DNA of 64,000 nucleotides, taken from Stieleria magnilauensis. GTDB lineage: Bacteria > Planctomycetota > Planctomycetia > Pirellulales > Pirellulaceae. The position numbers were made by a program, and so were the translations under genes. Positions 1-9,204 of this stretch are shown here, piece by piece (position 1 is the stretch's first letter; every line of letters starts with the position of its first letter). The stretch spans positions 9,829,381-9,893,380 of the forward strand of contig CP036432.1 of assembly GCA_007753675.1 (NCBI GenBank), written 5' to 3'. Under the pieces are notes generated by a model. It saw only the letters and a program-made list of their open reading frames with translations, was not told the origin of the DNA and made no database searches.

Positions 1-886
1 CCAGCTCGTTATACCCGGCCTCGAAAACGGGGTTGTCCGGATCCCCGGCCTTTTCGCCCGAATTAAAATTGCGGGCCGCTTCCATCATCATCGCCTGGAC
101 CTGACGGGCGTTGAACGGGCGATCGTCGGGCGACTTGGCCAGCAACTGCCCGATCACCTTGTCGATCGCTTCGGGGCAATCGACAAAGTCACGCACCGAG
201 GGCGGTTTGCTTTTGAGATGCTGGTCGAACAGTTTGGCGTAGTCGTCGCTGAGAAAGACTTTCCGACCGGTCAGCATCTCGAACATGCAGCAGCCGAGTG
301 CATACAGATCGGCCTTTCCCGAAACCGATTGCTCGCCCCTGATTTGTTCGGGCGCCATGTAGGCATGCGTCCCGACCGTGATGCCGGCCGATGTCAAATC
401 GCCGGCGGTGAGATCCCGTGCGATCCCGAAGTCTCCCAGCTTGACGCCGCCTTCGGGGGTCAGGAACAGATTGCTCGGCTTCAAGTCGCGATGGACGATG
501 CCGATGTTGTGGGCGCACTGCAGCGCACTGCAGACTTGGCGGGTGATCTCGACCACCACTGTCCAGGGAAGCGGCCCGCCAAACGTGAGCAGGTCCGAAA
601 CCGTCCCGCCCGAGACCACTTCCATGGCATAAAACAGCCCTTGGTCGTCGTCGACACGGCCTCCGCCGAAGTACTGGACGATGCTGGGGTGCCGCAGCTT
701 CTCCAGAATCATCATCTCGCGCTTGAAGCGAGCGCGAATCAGAGTGTTTTGGCTGACTTTGGGATGGAGTATCTTGAGCGCAACGCTGCGCCCGGTCTCC
801 TTTTCCGTCGCACGGTAGATCGTGCCGACGGTTCCAACACCCAGGATATCCCCCAGCTCGTAATCGGAGAGCCGGCTGGAAGGCAT
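1..886 (-). CDS. Serine/threonine protein kinase, N-terminal part (runs off the window)
   Basis: The protein opens with MPSSRLSDYELGDILG and shows a complete Hanks-type catalytic core: glycine-rich loop GVGTVG (residues 16-21), VALK lysine K38, HRDLKPSN with catalytic D134, the DFG triad at 152-154 and the APE motif at 178-180. It should phosphorylate Ser/Thr on unknown targets. The open frame continues past position 1 after the kinase domain, so the C-terminal sensor or membrane part is not visible. Its ATG overlaps the TGA of rplU by one base (TGATG), so translation is probably coupled to that of the ribosomal protein, an unexpected partner. Kinase call is firm; function is unknown. Confidence 0.92.
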   Translation of the reverse strand, partial: MPSSRLSDYELGDILGVGTVGTIYRATEKETGRSVALKILHPKVSQNTLIRARFKREMMILEKLRHPSIVQYFGGGRVDDDQGLFYAMEVVSGGTVSDLLTFGGPLPWTVVVEITRQVCSALQCAHNIGIVHRDLKPSNLFLTPEGGVKLGDFGIARDLTAGDLTSAGITVGTHAYMAPEQIRGEQSVSGKADLYALGCCMFEMLTGRKVFLSDDYAKLFDQHLKSKPPSVRDFVDCPEAIDKVIGQLLAKSPDDRPFNARQVQAMMMEAARNFNSGEKAGDPDNPVFEAGYNEL

Positions 887-1200
887 CAGACGCCCGCGAT
901 GTCCGTGATCTTGACTCGCGTGAACAGCTGACGGTGGCCGATACGGCTCTTGCTGTGCTTACGCCGTCGGAACTTCTGCACGTAGATCTTTTTGCCCTGT
1001 TTCGGCCCCATCACCGAAGCGGTCACGGTGGCGCCGTCGACGGTCGGAGATCCGAGCTTCAACCCCGAGTCACCTTGGACCGCGAGCACTTTTTCAAAGG
1101 TCAAACTTTCACCAGCCGGCGTTTCACGGTAGTCCAGATCGACTTCCATTCCGGGCTCAACACGGTACTGACGTCCACCGTCAACAATAATGGCGTACAT
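886..1200 (-). CDS. rplU: 50S ribosomal protein L21
   Basis: This 104-residue protein begins MYAIIVDGGRQYRVEPG and ends in the basic KKIYVQKFRRRKHSKSRIGH stretch typical of L21, which binds 23S rRNA domain I in the large subunit. Length matches the family (about 103). I chose the ATG at 1200 rather than the in-frame TTG at 1221 because family members start MYA and AAGAA lies just upstream. L27 (rpmA) normally follows rplU in bacteria; here a Ser/Thr kinase follows with a one-base overlap instead. Confidence 0.95.
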   Translation of the reverse strand: MYAIIVDGGRQYRVEPGMEVDLDYRETPAGESLTFEKVLAVQGDSGLKLGSPTVDGATVTASVMGPKQGKKIYVQKFRRRKHSKSRIGHRQLFTRVKITDIAGV

Positions 1201-1339
1201 TTCTTGGTCTAACTTCGTCAAAATTCAATGGGTTATGCGAATTCGGGCCCCAGAGTGTATCGACCGGCATCGGCAGCGTATAGGGCTAAAAACGCCAGCC
1301 TGACCAGTCTGTTCGCTCGGCCCCGTCGGGTCGTTCCGA

Positions 1340-2755
1340 TCATGCCAGAACCCCCTCCAAAACACGGGCCCTTTCCACCCCCGTCAGTTTCATGTCCAAC
1401 CCCTGAAACGGATAACTGAAACGCTGGTGACGAATTCCCAGCAGATGCAGCATCGTGGCGTGTAAATCTCGCACGTGGACGACATTTTCGGTCGCGTTGT
1501 ACCCCAACTCGTCGGTCGCCCCGTAACTGATTCCCGGCTTGACGCCCCCGCCGGCCATCCACATCGAAAACCCCTTGATGTGGTGATCCCGCCCGGGACC
1601 GCCCTTGCCCTGGTACATCGGCGTGCGACCGAATTCGCCACCCCAAATCACCAGCGTCTCGTCCAGCATTCCGCGTTGCTTCAAATCCTGAATCAACGCC
1701 CACGTCGGCTGGTCGGTCAACTTGCAGCACACGTTCATGTACCGCTCCAGATCGCCGTGGTGGTCCCAGCCGCGGTGGTAAAGCTGAATGAAACGCACGC
1801 CGCGTTCGGCCAACCGCCGCGCCAGCAGACAATTGCTGGCGAACGATCCGTCGCCCGGTGTCGCGCCGTACATGTCCAATATCCGCTGCGGCTCGTCGGA
1901 CATGTCGACCAGATCCGGCACCGACGTTTGCATCTGAAACGCGATCTCGTAGGTCGAAAGACGCGTTTGAATCTCCGGGTCCCCGTGGCGGGCGAACCGA
2001 TGTTGGTTGATCGCTGCGATGGCGTCGACGACCGCCCGCTGGCCGACCTTGCCGACCCCCGCAGGCGGGTCGACATAGTGGACCGGAACGCCGGTGCTAT
2101 TGAATTCGACTCCCTGGTAGCGGCTGGGCAGAAACCCGGACGACCACTGGCGCGACGCGATCGGTTGCGGATTGCGGCCGCCGATGCTGGTCATGACGAC
2201 AAACCCAGGCAAGTCATCGCACTCGCTGCCCAACCCGTAGGTGACCCACGACCCCATCGACGGACGCCCACTGATCGCGGTGCCCGTGTTCATGAAGGTG
2301 TGCGCGGGGTCATGGTTGATCTGCTCGGTGACCATTGACTTGAGGATGCACAGATCGTCCGCCATCTTTTGATGGTAGGGCAGGAAGTCGCTGATCGTTT
2401 GACCGCTCTGGCCACAGCGCCGAAACGTGGTCATCGGGCCTTGGACTTTCAACTGCTTTCCGGCCAGTTGAGCGATCGGTTGCCCGTCGGTGAACGACGC
2501 GGGCATCGGCTGGTCGTGCAGCCGCGCCAATTCCGGTTTCTCGTCAAAGGTCTCCAAGTGTGACGGACCGCCGGCCATGCACAGAAAAATCACGCGTTTG
2601 ATTCGCGGCGGAAAGTGCGGCAATCCGTCGACGCCCGGCGGCAAGCCCGTCGCAAGATCAGCCAACCCATCGCGAGCCAACAAGTTCGCAAACGACGCCG
2701 CACCGAGGGACAGGCCGCTCTTGGCGAGAAAGGTTCTGCGTTGGAGTTCGTTCAT
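1340..2755 (-). CDS. DUF1501 family protein with Tat-type signal
   Basis: The 471-residue product starts MNELQRRTFLAKSG, a twin-arginine-like export signal, followed by the DUF1501 fold (related to the sulfatase/alkaline phosphatase superfamily) with blocks such as FLCMAGGPSHLETFD and VIWGGEFGRTPMYQGKGGPG. The family is hugely expanded in planctomycetes and its reaction is unknown. The start ATG overlaps the TAA of the upstream DUF1553 gene (TAATG), which fixes the start and implies coupled translation of the two. The pair is therefore probably a functional unit exported to the periplasm. Confidence 0.9.
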   Translation of the reverse strand: MNELQRRTFLAKSGLSLGAASFANLLARDGLADLATGLPPGVDGLPHFPPRIKRVIFLCMAGGPSHLETFDEKPELARLHDQPMPASFTDGQPIAQLAGKQLKVQGPMTTFRRCGQSGQTISDFLPYHQKMADDLCILKSMVTEQINHDPAHTFMNTGTAISGRPSMGSWVTYGLGSECDDLPGFVVMTSIGGRNPQPIASRQWSSGFLPSRYQGVEFNSTGVPVHYVDPPAGVGKVGQRAVVDAIAAINQHRFARHGDPEIQTRLSTYEIAFQMQTSVPDLVDMSDEPQRILDMYGATPGDGSFASNCLLARRLAERGVRFIQLYHRGWDHHGDLERYMNVCCKLTDQPTWALIQDLKQRGMLDETLVIWGGEFGRTPMYQGKGGPGRDHHIKGFSMWMAGGGVKPGISYGATDELGYNATENVVHVRDLHATMLHLLGIRHQRFSYPFQGLDMKLTGVERARVLEGVLA

Positions 2756-5178
2756 TAGGGACGGTACAAGGTTTCGTGCAAATTGAGGACTGCCCGCGCG
2801 ACGCTGGACCAGCCCGCGCGCTCCGCACCGGGCGTCTCGGCCGGCCACGCTATCGTGACTTCACGGGGCGTTTCCAAAAACGCATCGCAGGCGGCCGGGT
2901 CGTTTTCAAAGCGTTGAATTTCACTCTCCAGCAATCGCGTCAGCGCATCACGTTCGGTTTGATTGGCGTCGCGGCCGATCGCGATCCGTAGCGCCGTGTT
3001 GATTCTTGTCTCGGTGGCGGACGTCGGCGACGCCGCCGTGTCACTCTCACGCAGCACCCTGGCCGCAAAGGCCTTCGCGGCGATGACGAAGGTCGGATCG
3101 TTCAACAACGCCAATGCTTCCAGCGGTGTGTTGCTGCGTGGCCGCTCGGCCGTGCATTCCTCGCGACTGGGTGCATCGAGTGCCTTGAGCGTTGGATGCA
3201 AGAATTGACGCTGCCAATGGGTGTAGACGCCACGCCGCCACAGCATCCGCCCCTGGTCAGGCGTGTAGATTCGCCCGGGAAAGTTCAAATGCCGATAGTA
3301 ACCACTGGGTTGATACGGCCGCACGCTTCGTCCGCCGACCTGATGATCCAGCAACCCGGCCATTTCCAACACCGCATCGCGCACGGTTTCGGCGGGTAAG
3401 CGATGCCCCGATTGTGACGCGGCCAGATCGTTGTACGGATCCAGCTTGCGACGCGTTTCCTGCATCACGACCGCCTGGCGATACGTTTCGCTGGTGACGA
3501 TTTGACGAACCGTGGCCTTGAGGTCCCAACCGGATTCCAACAAGACGCCGGCCAGATGATCCAGCAACTCTGGATTCGTCGGTGGCCTGCCCTGACCGCC
3601 AAAATCGCCGAGCGTCGGGCTGATGCCGCGTCCGCTGTACAGGTACCACAACCGATTGGCAAACACGCGTGCGGTCAATCCGCCGACGCCCCGCTCGACG
3701 TCAAACAACCAATTTGCCAAGTCCAGTCGCGTCGCCCGCGTCCCGCGGGGCAATCCGGCAAACTCGCCGACGTCCCCCAAAAATTCCGGGATCGCGGGCT
3801 GCATCACATCGCCGCTTTCATCCAACCAGTTCCCGCGTGGCAGGAACCGCACCGTCCGCGGCTCAATCGACTTGGTGACCATCGTCCGCTGCTTGCGTGC
3901 GGCGATCGCATCACGTTCCTGTTGCAGTGTTGTCAGTTGCTCGGAATTCCCCTCCGCTGCGGCGGATCGAATCGCGGCATCCAATTCAGCCAGCCGTAGC
4001 CGATCGGTCCGCCCCAACACATCGATCTCCGGTTCCCGGCGGGTCGGCAGCGCGTTGGTCCCATTTTTGAAATGTTTCTCTTCGTCGACATCGGCAAAGA
4101 AAGCGGCCAGCGAATAAAAGTCCTTGGATGTGTACGGGTCGTACTTGTGGTCATGACATTGTGCGCAGCCCATCGTCGCGGCCATCCAAACGGCAGAAAC
4201 ATTGCGCACGCGATCGGCGGCGTAAATCGCCAAATACTCTTTCGGCTGCAGGCCACCCTCGTGTGTCGTTTGCAGCAAGCGGTTGTATCCGCTGGCGATC
4301 TGTTGTTCGATGGTCGGGTTTTCCAATAAGTCACCGGCCAGTTGTTCACGGCTGAAACGATCCAGCGGCAGGTTGTCGTTGATCGAATCGATCACGTAGT
4401 CACGGTACGGCGCGATGTTGTGGACTTGATCGCCGTGGTAGCCGACCGTGTCGGCAAAGCGGACCAGATCCAACCAGTACTCGGCAAAGTGTTCTCCGAA
4501 CGCAAGCGACGCAAGCAACGCGTCGACGCGTCGTTCATACGCGTCGGGACGACCGTCGGCGACGAAGGCTGCGATCTGATCGTAGCTCGGCGGAAGCCCG
4601 GTCAGGTCCAGGGAGAGCCGACGAAGTTGATCGCGACGCGTCGCGCGCGGTGCGGGTTGCAGCGGACCACGCGACAGTTCCGCCCGCACCAACCGATCGA
4701 TGAGGCCGGCATCCGGCTCGACGCCTTCCGTCCGCACGCCGGCATCCGGACCGGTGTGCTGCGGTACCGGTACGGGCCCAGGTCTGACGTAGGCCCAATA
4801 GGCTTCGTACTCCGCGCCCTCGTCGATCCAACGCCGTAAGACAGCCAACTCCGCTTCGGTCACGCGTTTGCCGGTCTCCGGCGGCGGCATCTGAACCTCG
4901 GGATCGGGATCCAAGATCCGCGCGATTAATTCACTGTCGTCGGCGCTGCCCGGTTCGATCGCCACCCCGTAAGCCGCATCGGACCGGTCGAGCCGCAGAT
5001 CGGCCGCACGATGTTTGTCCTCCGGGCCGTGACAAAAGAAACACTTGTCGCTCAAGATCGGCCGCACGTCGCGATTGAACGACAAGGGCCGCTCGGCCGC
5101 CGCGTTCGCTCCCAAGGGCACGACGGCGAGCAGAACGGTGAGCGAGCCGATCGAAAATGAAAACGTCGTCAGGTTCAC
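2755..5178 (-). CDS. PSCyt1-DUF1549-DUF1553 cytochrome-like protein
   Basis: A secreted protein of about 807 residues. After a signal peptide come a PSCyt1 module with a CFFCH heme motif (about C46-H50), a DUF1549 region with a second CAQCH motif (C338-H342) followed by DHKYDP, a middle segment rich in charged residues, and a C-terminal DUF1553 region. These planctomycete proteins are predicted c-type cytochromes; substrate unknown. The downstream DUF1501 gene overlaps its stop codon. The start is uncertain: I favour the GTG at 5178, directly before the hydrophobic signal; an in-frame GTG at 5262 would add 28 residues with no signal character. Confidence 0.85.
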   Translation of the reverse strand: MNLTTFSFSIGSLTVLLAVVPLGANAAAERPLSFNRDVRPILSDKCFFCHGPEDKHRAADLRLDRSDAAYGVAIEPGSADDSELIARILDPDPEVQMPPPETGKRVTEAELAVLRRWIDEGAEYEAYWAYVRPGPVPVPQHTGPDAGVRTEGVEPDAGLIDRLVRAELSRGPLQPAPRATRRDQLRRLSLDLTGLPPSYDQIAAFVADGRPDAYERRVDALLASLAFGEHFAEYWLDLVRFADTVGYHGDQVHNIAPYRDYVIDSINDNLPLDRFSREQLAGDLLENPTIEQQIASGYNRLLQTTHEGGLQPKEYLAIYAADRVRNVSAVWMAATMGCAQCHDHKYDPYTSKDFYSLAAFFADVDEEKHFKNGTNALPTRREPEIDVLGRTDRLRLAELDAAIRSAAAEGNSEQLTTLQQERDAIAARKQRTMVTKSIEPRTVRFLPRGNWLDESGDVMQPAIPEFLGDVGEFAGLPRGTRATRLDLANWLFDVERGVGGLTARVFANRLWYLYSGRGISPTLGDFGGQGRPPTNPELLDHLAGVLLESGWDLKATVRQIVTSETYRQAVVMQETRRKLDPYNDLAASQSGHRLPAETVRDAVLEMAGLLDHQVGGRSVRPYQPSGYYRHLNFPGRIYTPDQGRMLWRRGVYTHWQRQFLHPTLKALDAPSREECTAERPRSNTPLEALALLNDPTFVIAAKAFAARVLRESDTAASPTSATETRINTALRIAIGRDANQTERDALTRLLESEIQRFENDPAACDAFLETPREVTIAWPAETPGAERAGWSSVARAVLNLHETLYRP

Positions 5179-5583
5179 GAGAAAATTCGCGGGGTATTCG
5201 CGGGGTATTGGTGGGGCAAACCGGGGTACCCACAGTCTACTCGACCATGCTGGGGCCGACACAATGCCGCGATCCCTTGGTCGACCCGCGGTTCAGGAAA
5301 CCGATTGTATCGCGCGTATTGCCAAAAGCTGGGGAATTGTGTCGGCCCGCTGGGCCTCAGAGACTCCTTGAAATCATCTCCGGTGGCTCACGCCACCGGC
5401 ATCCACTCTGCCGGCCCTCCGGGCCTGAAGGACGTCGCTTATCCGGCAAATTTCGGTACATAGAAAACGCTGGAGTCAGGAAACCTGAAACCTGCCTAAA
5501 TCCGGCTTTGGCCCGTGCTCGAAAAATGCCCGTGAACCGCTAAACTGCCCTGCTGACGTCTTCACCCCCAACCCCTCGATCCG
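5179..5583. other. Intergenic region between divergent genes, with short hairpins
   Basis: No gene is supported here. The stretch must hold the promoters of the divergent DUF1553 gene and pgi. It contains GGCCC-GCT-GGGCC (5344-5356), CCGGTGGC-TCAC-GCCACCGG (5380-5399) and GGCCC-TCC-GGGCC (5413-5425), three perfect small palindromes within 82 bp, like those found elsewhere in the window. Confidence 0.6.
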
Positions 5584-7218
5584 ATGACCACCACCATGCC
5601 CCAGAGTCTGACCGCACAGGACGCTTGGAAAAACTTGAACGCCCACTACGAGCAAATCAAGTCAAAGCATCTGCGAGAGCTGTTTGCCGCCGATCCGCAG
5701 CGTGGCAAAACCTTCTCGCTCGAAGCGGTCGGGCTGTACTTGGATTACTCCAAGAACCGCATCGACGCCGAAACCGTTTCGTTGTTGATCAAGCTCGCCG
5801 AAGCGGCGGGGCTGAAGGAGCGAATCGAGGCGATGATGACGGGCGAAAAGATCAACACGACCGAAGACCGGGCGGTGTTGCACACGGCGCTGCGGGCACC
5901 GCGAGATGCAACGATCGAGTTCGAAGGGAAAAACGTCGTTCCCGAGGTTCACGCGGTGTTGGACAAGATGTCCGCGTTTTGCGATTCGGTCACCAGCGGT
6001 CAGTGGATCGGACACACCGGTGCGCGGATTCGCAACATCGTCAACGTCGGCATCGGCGGCTCGGACCTCGGGCCGGTGATGGCCTACGAAGCACTGCGTC
6101 ACTACAGCAATCGTGGTCTGACCTTGCGGTTTGTGTCCAACGTCGACGGGACCGATTTTGCCGAAGCGACGCGCGATCTGAATCCGGCCGAAACCCTGTT
6201 CATCATCGCGTCAAAAACCTTTACCACCCAGGAAACGATGACCAACGCGCACACCGCGCGGACCTGGCTGCTGGAAAAGCTCGACGCCGATGATTCGGCC
6301 GTCGCCAAACACTTCGTCGCCTTGTCGACCAACGCAGAGCAAGTCGCCGAGTTCGGCATCGACACCGACAACATGTTCGGATTTTGGGATTGGGTCGGCG
6401 GACGCTACTCGATGGACTCCGCGATCGGGCTGTCCACGATGCTGGCCATCGGTCCGGACCACTTCCGCGAAATGCTGGCCGGGTTCCATGAGATGGACCA
6501 ACACTACCGGACCGCACCGCTTGAAGAGAACCTGCCGGTGATCCTCGGTTTGCTGACCGTCTGGTACACCGACTTCTTCGGCGCCCAAACCACCGCCGTG
6601 TTGCCCTACGATCAATACCTCAACCGCTTCCCCGCGTACTTGCAACAACTGACGATGGAAAGCAACGGGAAATCGGTCACGCTGGCGGGCGACCGCGTCG
6701 ATTATGACACCAGTCCGATTTACTGGGGCGAACCGGGGACCAACGGTCAGCACTCGTTCTATCAGTTGATCCATCAAGGGACGCACTTGATCCCCTGCGA
6801 CTTCATCGCGTTCGCCAAGTCGCTCAATCCGATCGGTGATCACCACGACAAATTGAGTGCCAACGTGTTCGCCCAAGGCGAAGCGTTGGCGATGGGCAAG
6901 ACGCGTGAGGAAGTGTTGGCCGAAGGCACGTCGGAGGAACTCGCCCCGCACCGTGTCTTCGAAGGCAACCGCCCCTCGAATACGCTGCTGATCGAAACGC
7001 TGACGCCGGCGGTGCTCGGCAAACTGGTCGCGTTGTATGAACACAGCGTGTTCACTCAAGGCGTGATCTGGCAAGTCAACCCGTTCGACCAGTGGGGCGT
7101 CGAGTTGGGCAAAGTCCTGGCCAAAAAGATCGTCCCCGAACTCGAGTCCGCCGACGCCCCGCTGGACCACGACAGTTCCACCAACACCCTGATCCAGCGT
7201 TACCGATCGCTAAAGTAG
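5584..7218 (+). CDS. pgi: Glucose-6-phosphate isomerase
   Basis: A 544-residue cytoplasmic enzyme interconverting glucose-6-phosphate and fructose-6-phosphate in glycolysis/gluconeogenesis. The sugar-isomerase core is clear: NVGIGGSDLGPVMAYEAL, WVGGRYSMDSAIGLS, the first PGI signature DYDTSPIYWGEPGTNGQHSF and the second signature GVIWQVNPFDQWGVELGK near the C terminus. Length fits the E. coli-type enzyme (about 549). It stands alone, facing a PEP-CTERM gene tail to tail with only about 20 bp between stops. A dispersed palindrome pair begins immediately after its TAG. Confidence 0.97.
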   Translation: MTTTMPQSLTAQDAWKNLNAHYEQIKSKHLRELFAADPQRGKTFSLEAVGLYLDYSKNRIDAETVSLLIKLAEAAGLKERIEAMMTGEKINTTEDRAVLHTALRAPRDATIEFEGKNVVPEVHAVLDKMSAFCDSVTSGQWIGHTGARIRNIVNVGIGGSDLGPVMAYEALRHYSNRGLTLRFVSNVDGTDFAEATRDLNPAETLFIIASKTFTTQETMTNAHTARTWLLEKLDADDSAVAKHFVALSTNAEQVAEFGIDTDNMFGFWDWVGGRYSMDSAIGLSTMLAIGPDHFREMLAGFHEMDQHYRTAPLEENLPVILGLLTVWYTDFFGAQTTAVLPYDQYLNRFPAYLQQLTMESNGKSVTLAGDRVDYDTSPIYWGEPGTNGQHSFYQLIHQGTHLIPCDFIAFAKSLNPIGDHHDKLSANVFAQGEALAMGKTREEVLAEGTSEELAPHRVFEGNRPSNTLLIETLTPAVLGKLVALYEHSVFTQGVIWQVNPFDQWGVELGKVLAKKIVPELESADAPLDHDSSTNTLIQRYRSLK

Positions 7219-7235
7219 GGCATACTGTGCATGCC
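7219..7235. repeat. 17-bp dispersed palindrome, family A (imperfect)
   Basis: GGCATAC-TGT-GCATGCC: 7-bp arms with one mismatch around a 3-nt loop, immediately after the pgi stop. Same family as 34214, 40399 and 55480. It could serve as a terminator-like hairpin for pgi. Confidence 0.7.
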
Positions 7236-7239
7236 AATC

Positions 7240-7256
7240 GTCACGCACAGCGTGAC
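7240..7256. repeat. 17-bp dispersed palindrome, family B
   Basis: GTCACGC-ACA-GCGTGAC, perfect 7-bp arms. Other exact copies lie at 8046 and 23320. On the minus strand this copy supplies the TGA stop codon of the PEP-CTERM gene. Confidence 0.8.
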
Positions 7257-7888
7257 CGACACCGTCTGCGTCGCAGTAAGATCGGGACGGCGAACAGACT
7301 GAGCAGGACGGCGGTGCCCGGTTCGGGAATGGCCGTGATTTGAAAGGCGTCAATGGCCGTCGCGCCGCCGGTCGCTGTCACAACGAGTCGGTAGCTGTCT
7401 GCGGTGGAGGCGGTGAAGTCGAGTGACTGCTCTGTAAACCCACTTCCCGTTGGGACGTTGAAGCCAGTTGGCCCGCCAAGGACCGAGGAACCGCTTTGCA
7501 GGATATCGACCGTCAGGGCGGCATCGGAGACGGTCTCGCCGGCGGCCAACTGAAAGGACAGCCGGTAGCTGGCCGCATCGAGTGCGACGTCCTGGCGGAT
7601 CGTTGCAAAGTCCGGTGCCAATCCGATCACCGCGTACTGGTCACCATCGAGCACCGTGGGATGAACTCCCGCCGCCTCTGGCAGCACCAAGATAGCGGAG
7701 GCCGAAGCCGCGTCGACAACCCATCCGGAACCAATGGGTTCGCCCGGATTAAAGGACGCAAAGAAAGAGCCACCCGGGATATCCGGTGATTCAAAGGAAC
7801 CATTGGTGATCACCGCGGCATGCGCCGCCGACGACGCCATGATCAGGGCGATCAAGGAAGCATAAGCCAAACCCGAGAAACGTCTCAT
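7241..7888 (-). CDS. PEP-CTERM sorted extracellular protein
   Basis: A 215-residue secreted protein: signal peptide (about 1-24, ending SSAAHA), a beta-rich middle starting NGSFESPDIPGGSF that resembles DUF642-type carbohydrate-associated modules, and a C-terminal PEP-CTERM tail, PEPGTAVLLSLFAVPILL plus an arginine cluster (residues 188-215), the sorting signal recognised by exosortase systems. Start at ATG 7888 has a GAGG Shine-Dalgarno; an upstream in-frame TTG (7909) is less likely. The last residues, CRSRCA, and the TGA are encoded by a dispersed palindrome, so the original 3' end may have been replaced. Near-identical 32-bp direct repeats enclose the gene. Function unknown, possibly cell-surface or matrix. 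Confidence 0.85.
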   Translation of the reverse strand: MRRFSGLAYASLIALIMASSAAHAAVITNGSFESPDIPGGSFFASFNPGEPIGSGWVVDAASASAILVLPEAAGVHPTVLDGDQYAVIGLAPDFATIRQDVALDAASYRLSFQLAAGETVSDAALTVDILQSGSSVLGGPTGFNVPTGSGFTEQSLDFTASTADSYRLVVTATGGATAIDAFQITAIPEPGTAVLLSLFAVPILLRRRRCRSRCA

Positions 7889-8045
7889 AGGTGCAACCTC
7901 ACGAGTCAACGTAGTGGGTGCGAGTCAGGGGCCAACCGACTTATCATACTTGAAACTCATGCCGCCTGATGGTTTTTTCAACCTAAATCCGCTTCAAGAA
8001 CCGCAGGCCCAATCGACTATAATCTTGGCCGCACCCATGCCGTTC

Positions 8046-8062
8046 GTCACGCACAGCGTGAC
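8046..8062. repeat. 17-bp dispersed palindrome, family B
   Basis: Exact copy of GTCACGC-ACA-GCGTGAC, 27 bp before the GH16 start codon. It sits in a 32-bp block (8037-8068) that matches 7231-7262 at 29 positions in the same orientation. Confidence 0.8.
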
Positions 8063-8089
8063 CGACTCTCCACTCATCACAGGTCCATC

Positions 8090-8974
8090 ATGAATCCAAT
8101 TAATTGCCGAGCGTCAGATCGGAACACCTCTGTTCTCCGTTGGCTGATCGGAGCCGCACTGATCGCCTGGCTGACGCCGGCGTGGTGCCAGAATCCGGCA
8201 TCCACCAACGTCATCTGGTCGCAAGAGTTCGACGGGGAATCGCTCGATCGGAACGTCTGGAGCTACGACGTCGGTGGGCATGGGTTCGGCAATGGACAAC
8301 TCGAGTTCAACACCGATCGGCCTGAGAATGCTTACCTCCGCGACGGCAACCTGGTGATCGAAGCCCGACGGGAAGCGTACGGAGGCAATGCGTTTACCTC
8401 GGCACGGATTCACACCCGCGGCCGATTCGCATTCCAGTACGGAGACCTGGAGGCGCGGATCAAGGTGCCCGACACGTCCGACGGAATCTGGCCCGCGTTC
8501 TGGATGCTCGGCAACAATTTCCCTGGTACGGTTTGGCCCAAGTGCGGCGAAGCCGACATCCTGGAAATCGGCGGCAAAGACGGGATCGCCAAAGGACTAC
8601 AAAACCGACAAATCAATTGCGCGTTGCACTTCGCCGGCGTCGGCGAGCAAAAAACGAGTCTGGTCGAGTGGTTCGACGCGCCGGTGGACCTGCATCTGGA
8701 CTACCACCTCTACAAGATCTCATGGACACCGACGCACATGAAGTTTTTCTTGGACGGCAAAGAGTTTGGGTCCTGGGACATCACCGCATCGGAGATGAAA
8801 GAGTACCACCAGCCGTTTTATCCGATCCTGAACGTCGCCGTCGGCAGTTGGACTCACTCCTACACGGGACTCGACACGCCAGAAAAAATCACGGCGACGT
8901 TACCGGCCAGAATGTACGTCGATTGGATCCGGCTGTACGGTCATCCCGAAACCAAGCTCGTTCAAAACAAGTAG
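8090..8974 (+). CDS. Glycoside hydrolase family 16 protein
   Basis: A 294-residue secreted endo-beta-glucanase/galactanase-type enzyme. An N-terminal signal (hydrophobic 17-33) precedes a GH16 jelly-roll domain containing the catalytic signature E154-A-D156-I-L-E159 (ExDxxE; nucleophile and acid/base), the upstream FWMLGN motif and a C-terminal MYVDWIRLY strand typical of laminarinase-like members. Likely substrate is a beta-1,3-glucan or algal galactan; the sequence alone does not decide. It is the first of several carbohydrate-active genes in the window. Confidence 0.92.
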   Translation: MNPINCRASDRNTSVLRWLIGAALIAWLTPAWCQNPASTNVIWSQEFDGESLDRNVWSYDVGGHGFGNGQLEFNTDRPENAYLRDGNLVIEARREAYGGNAFTSARIHTRGRFAFQYGDLEARIKVPDTSDGIWPAFWMLGNNFPGTVWPKCGEADILEIGGKDGIAKGLQNRQINCALHFAGVGEQKTSLVEWFDAPVDLHLDYHLYKISWTPTHMKFFLDGKEFGSWDITASEMKEYHQPFYPILNVAVGSWTHSYTGLDTPEKITATLPARMYVDWIRLYGHPETKLVQNK

Positions 8975-9204
8975 GCGACGCGCGGCCATCGGTGGGTATT
9001 CTTCTTGAAGCCTCGCCCGTCCCTGGTCGTTTCGACATCAGCCCGGTCGATCTTCGCGCGGAGCAGACACCCGAAAGATGCTCCGACTCGACGTTTATGG
9101 ACATGGCCACTGCTACGGCACGGTCTTTGCGTCATGGATCGATTGAAACGCACGGCGACGTCGTGCCCTCTTTAACGAACCATTTTCTTTCGGGAACACA
9201 AACG

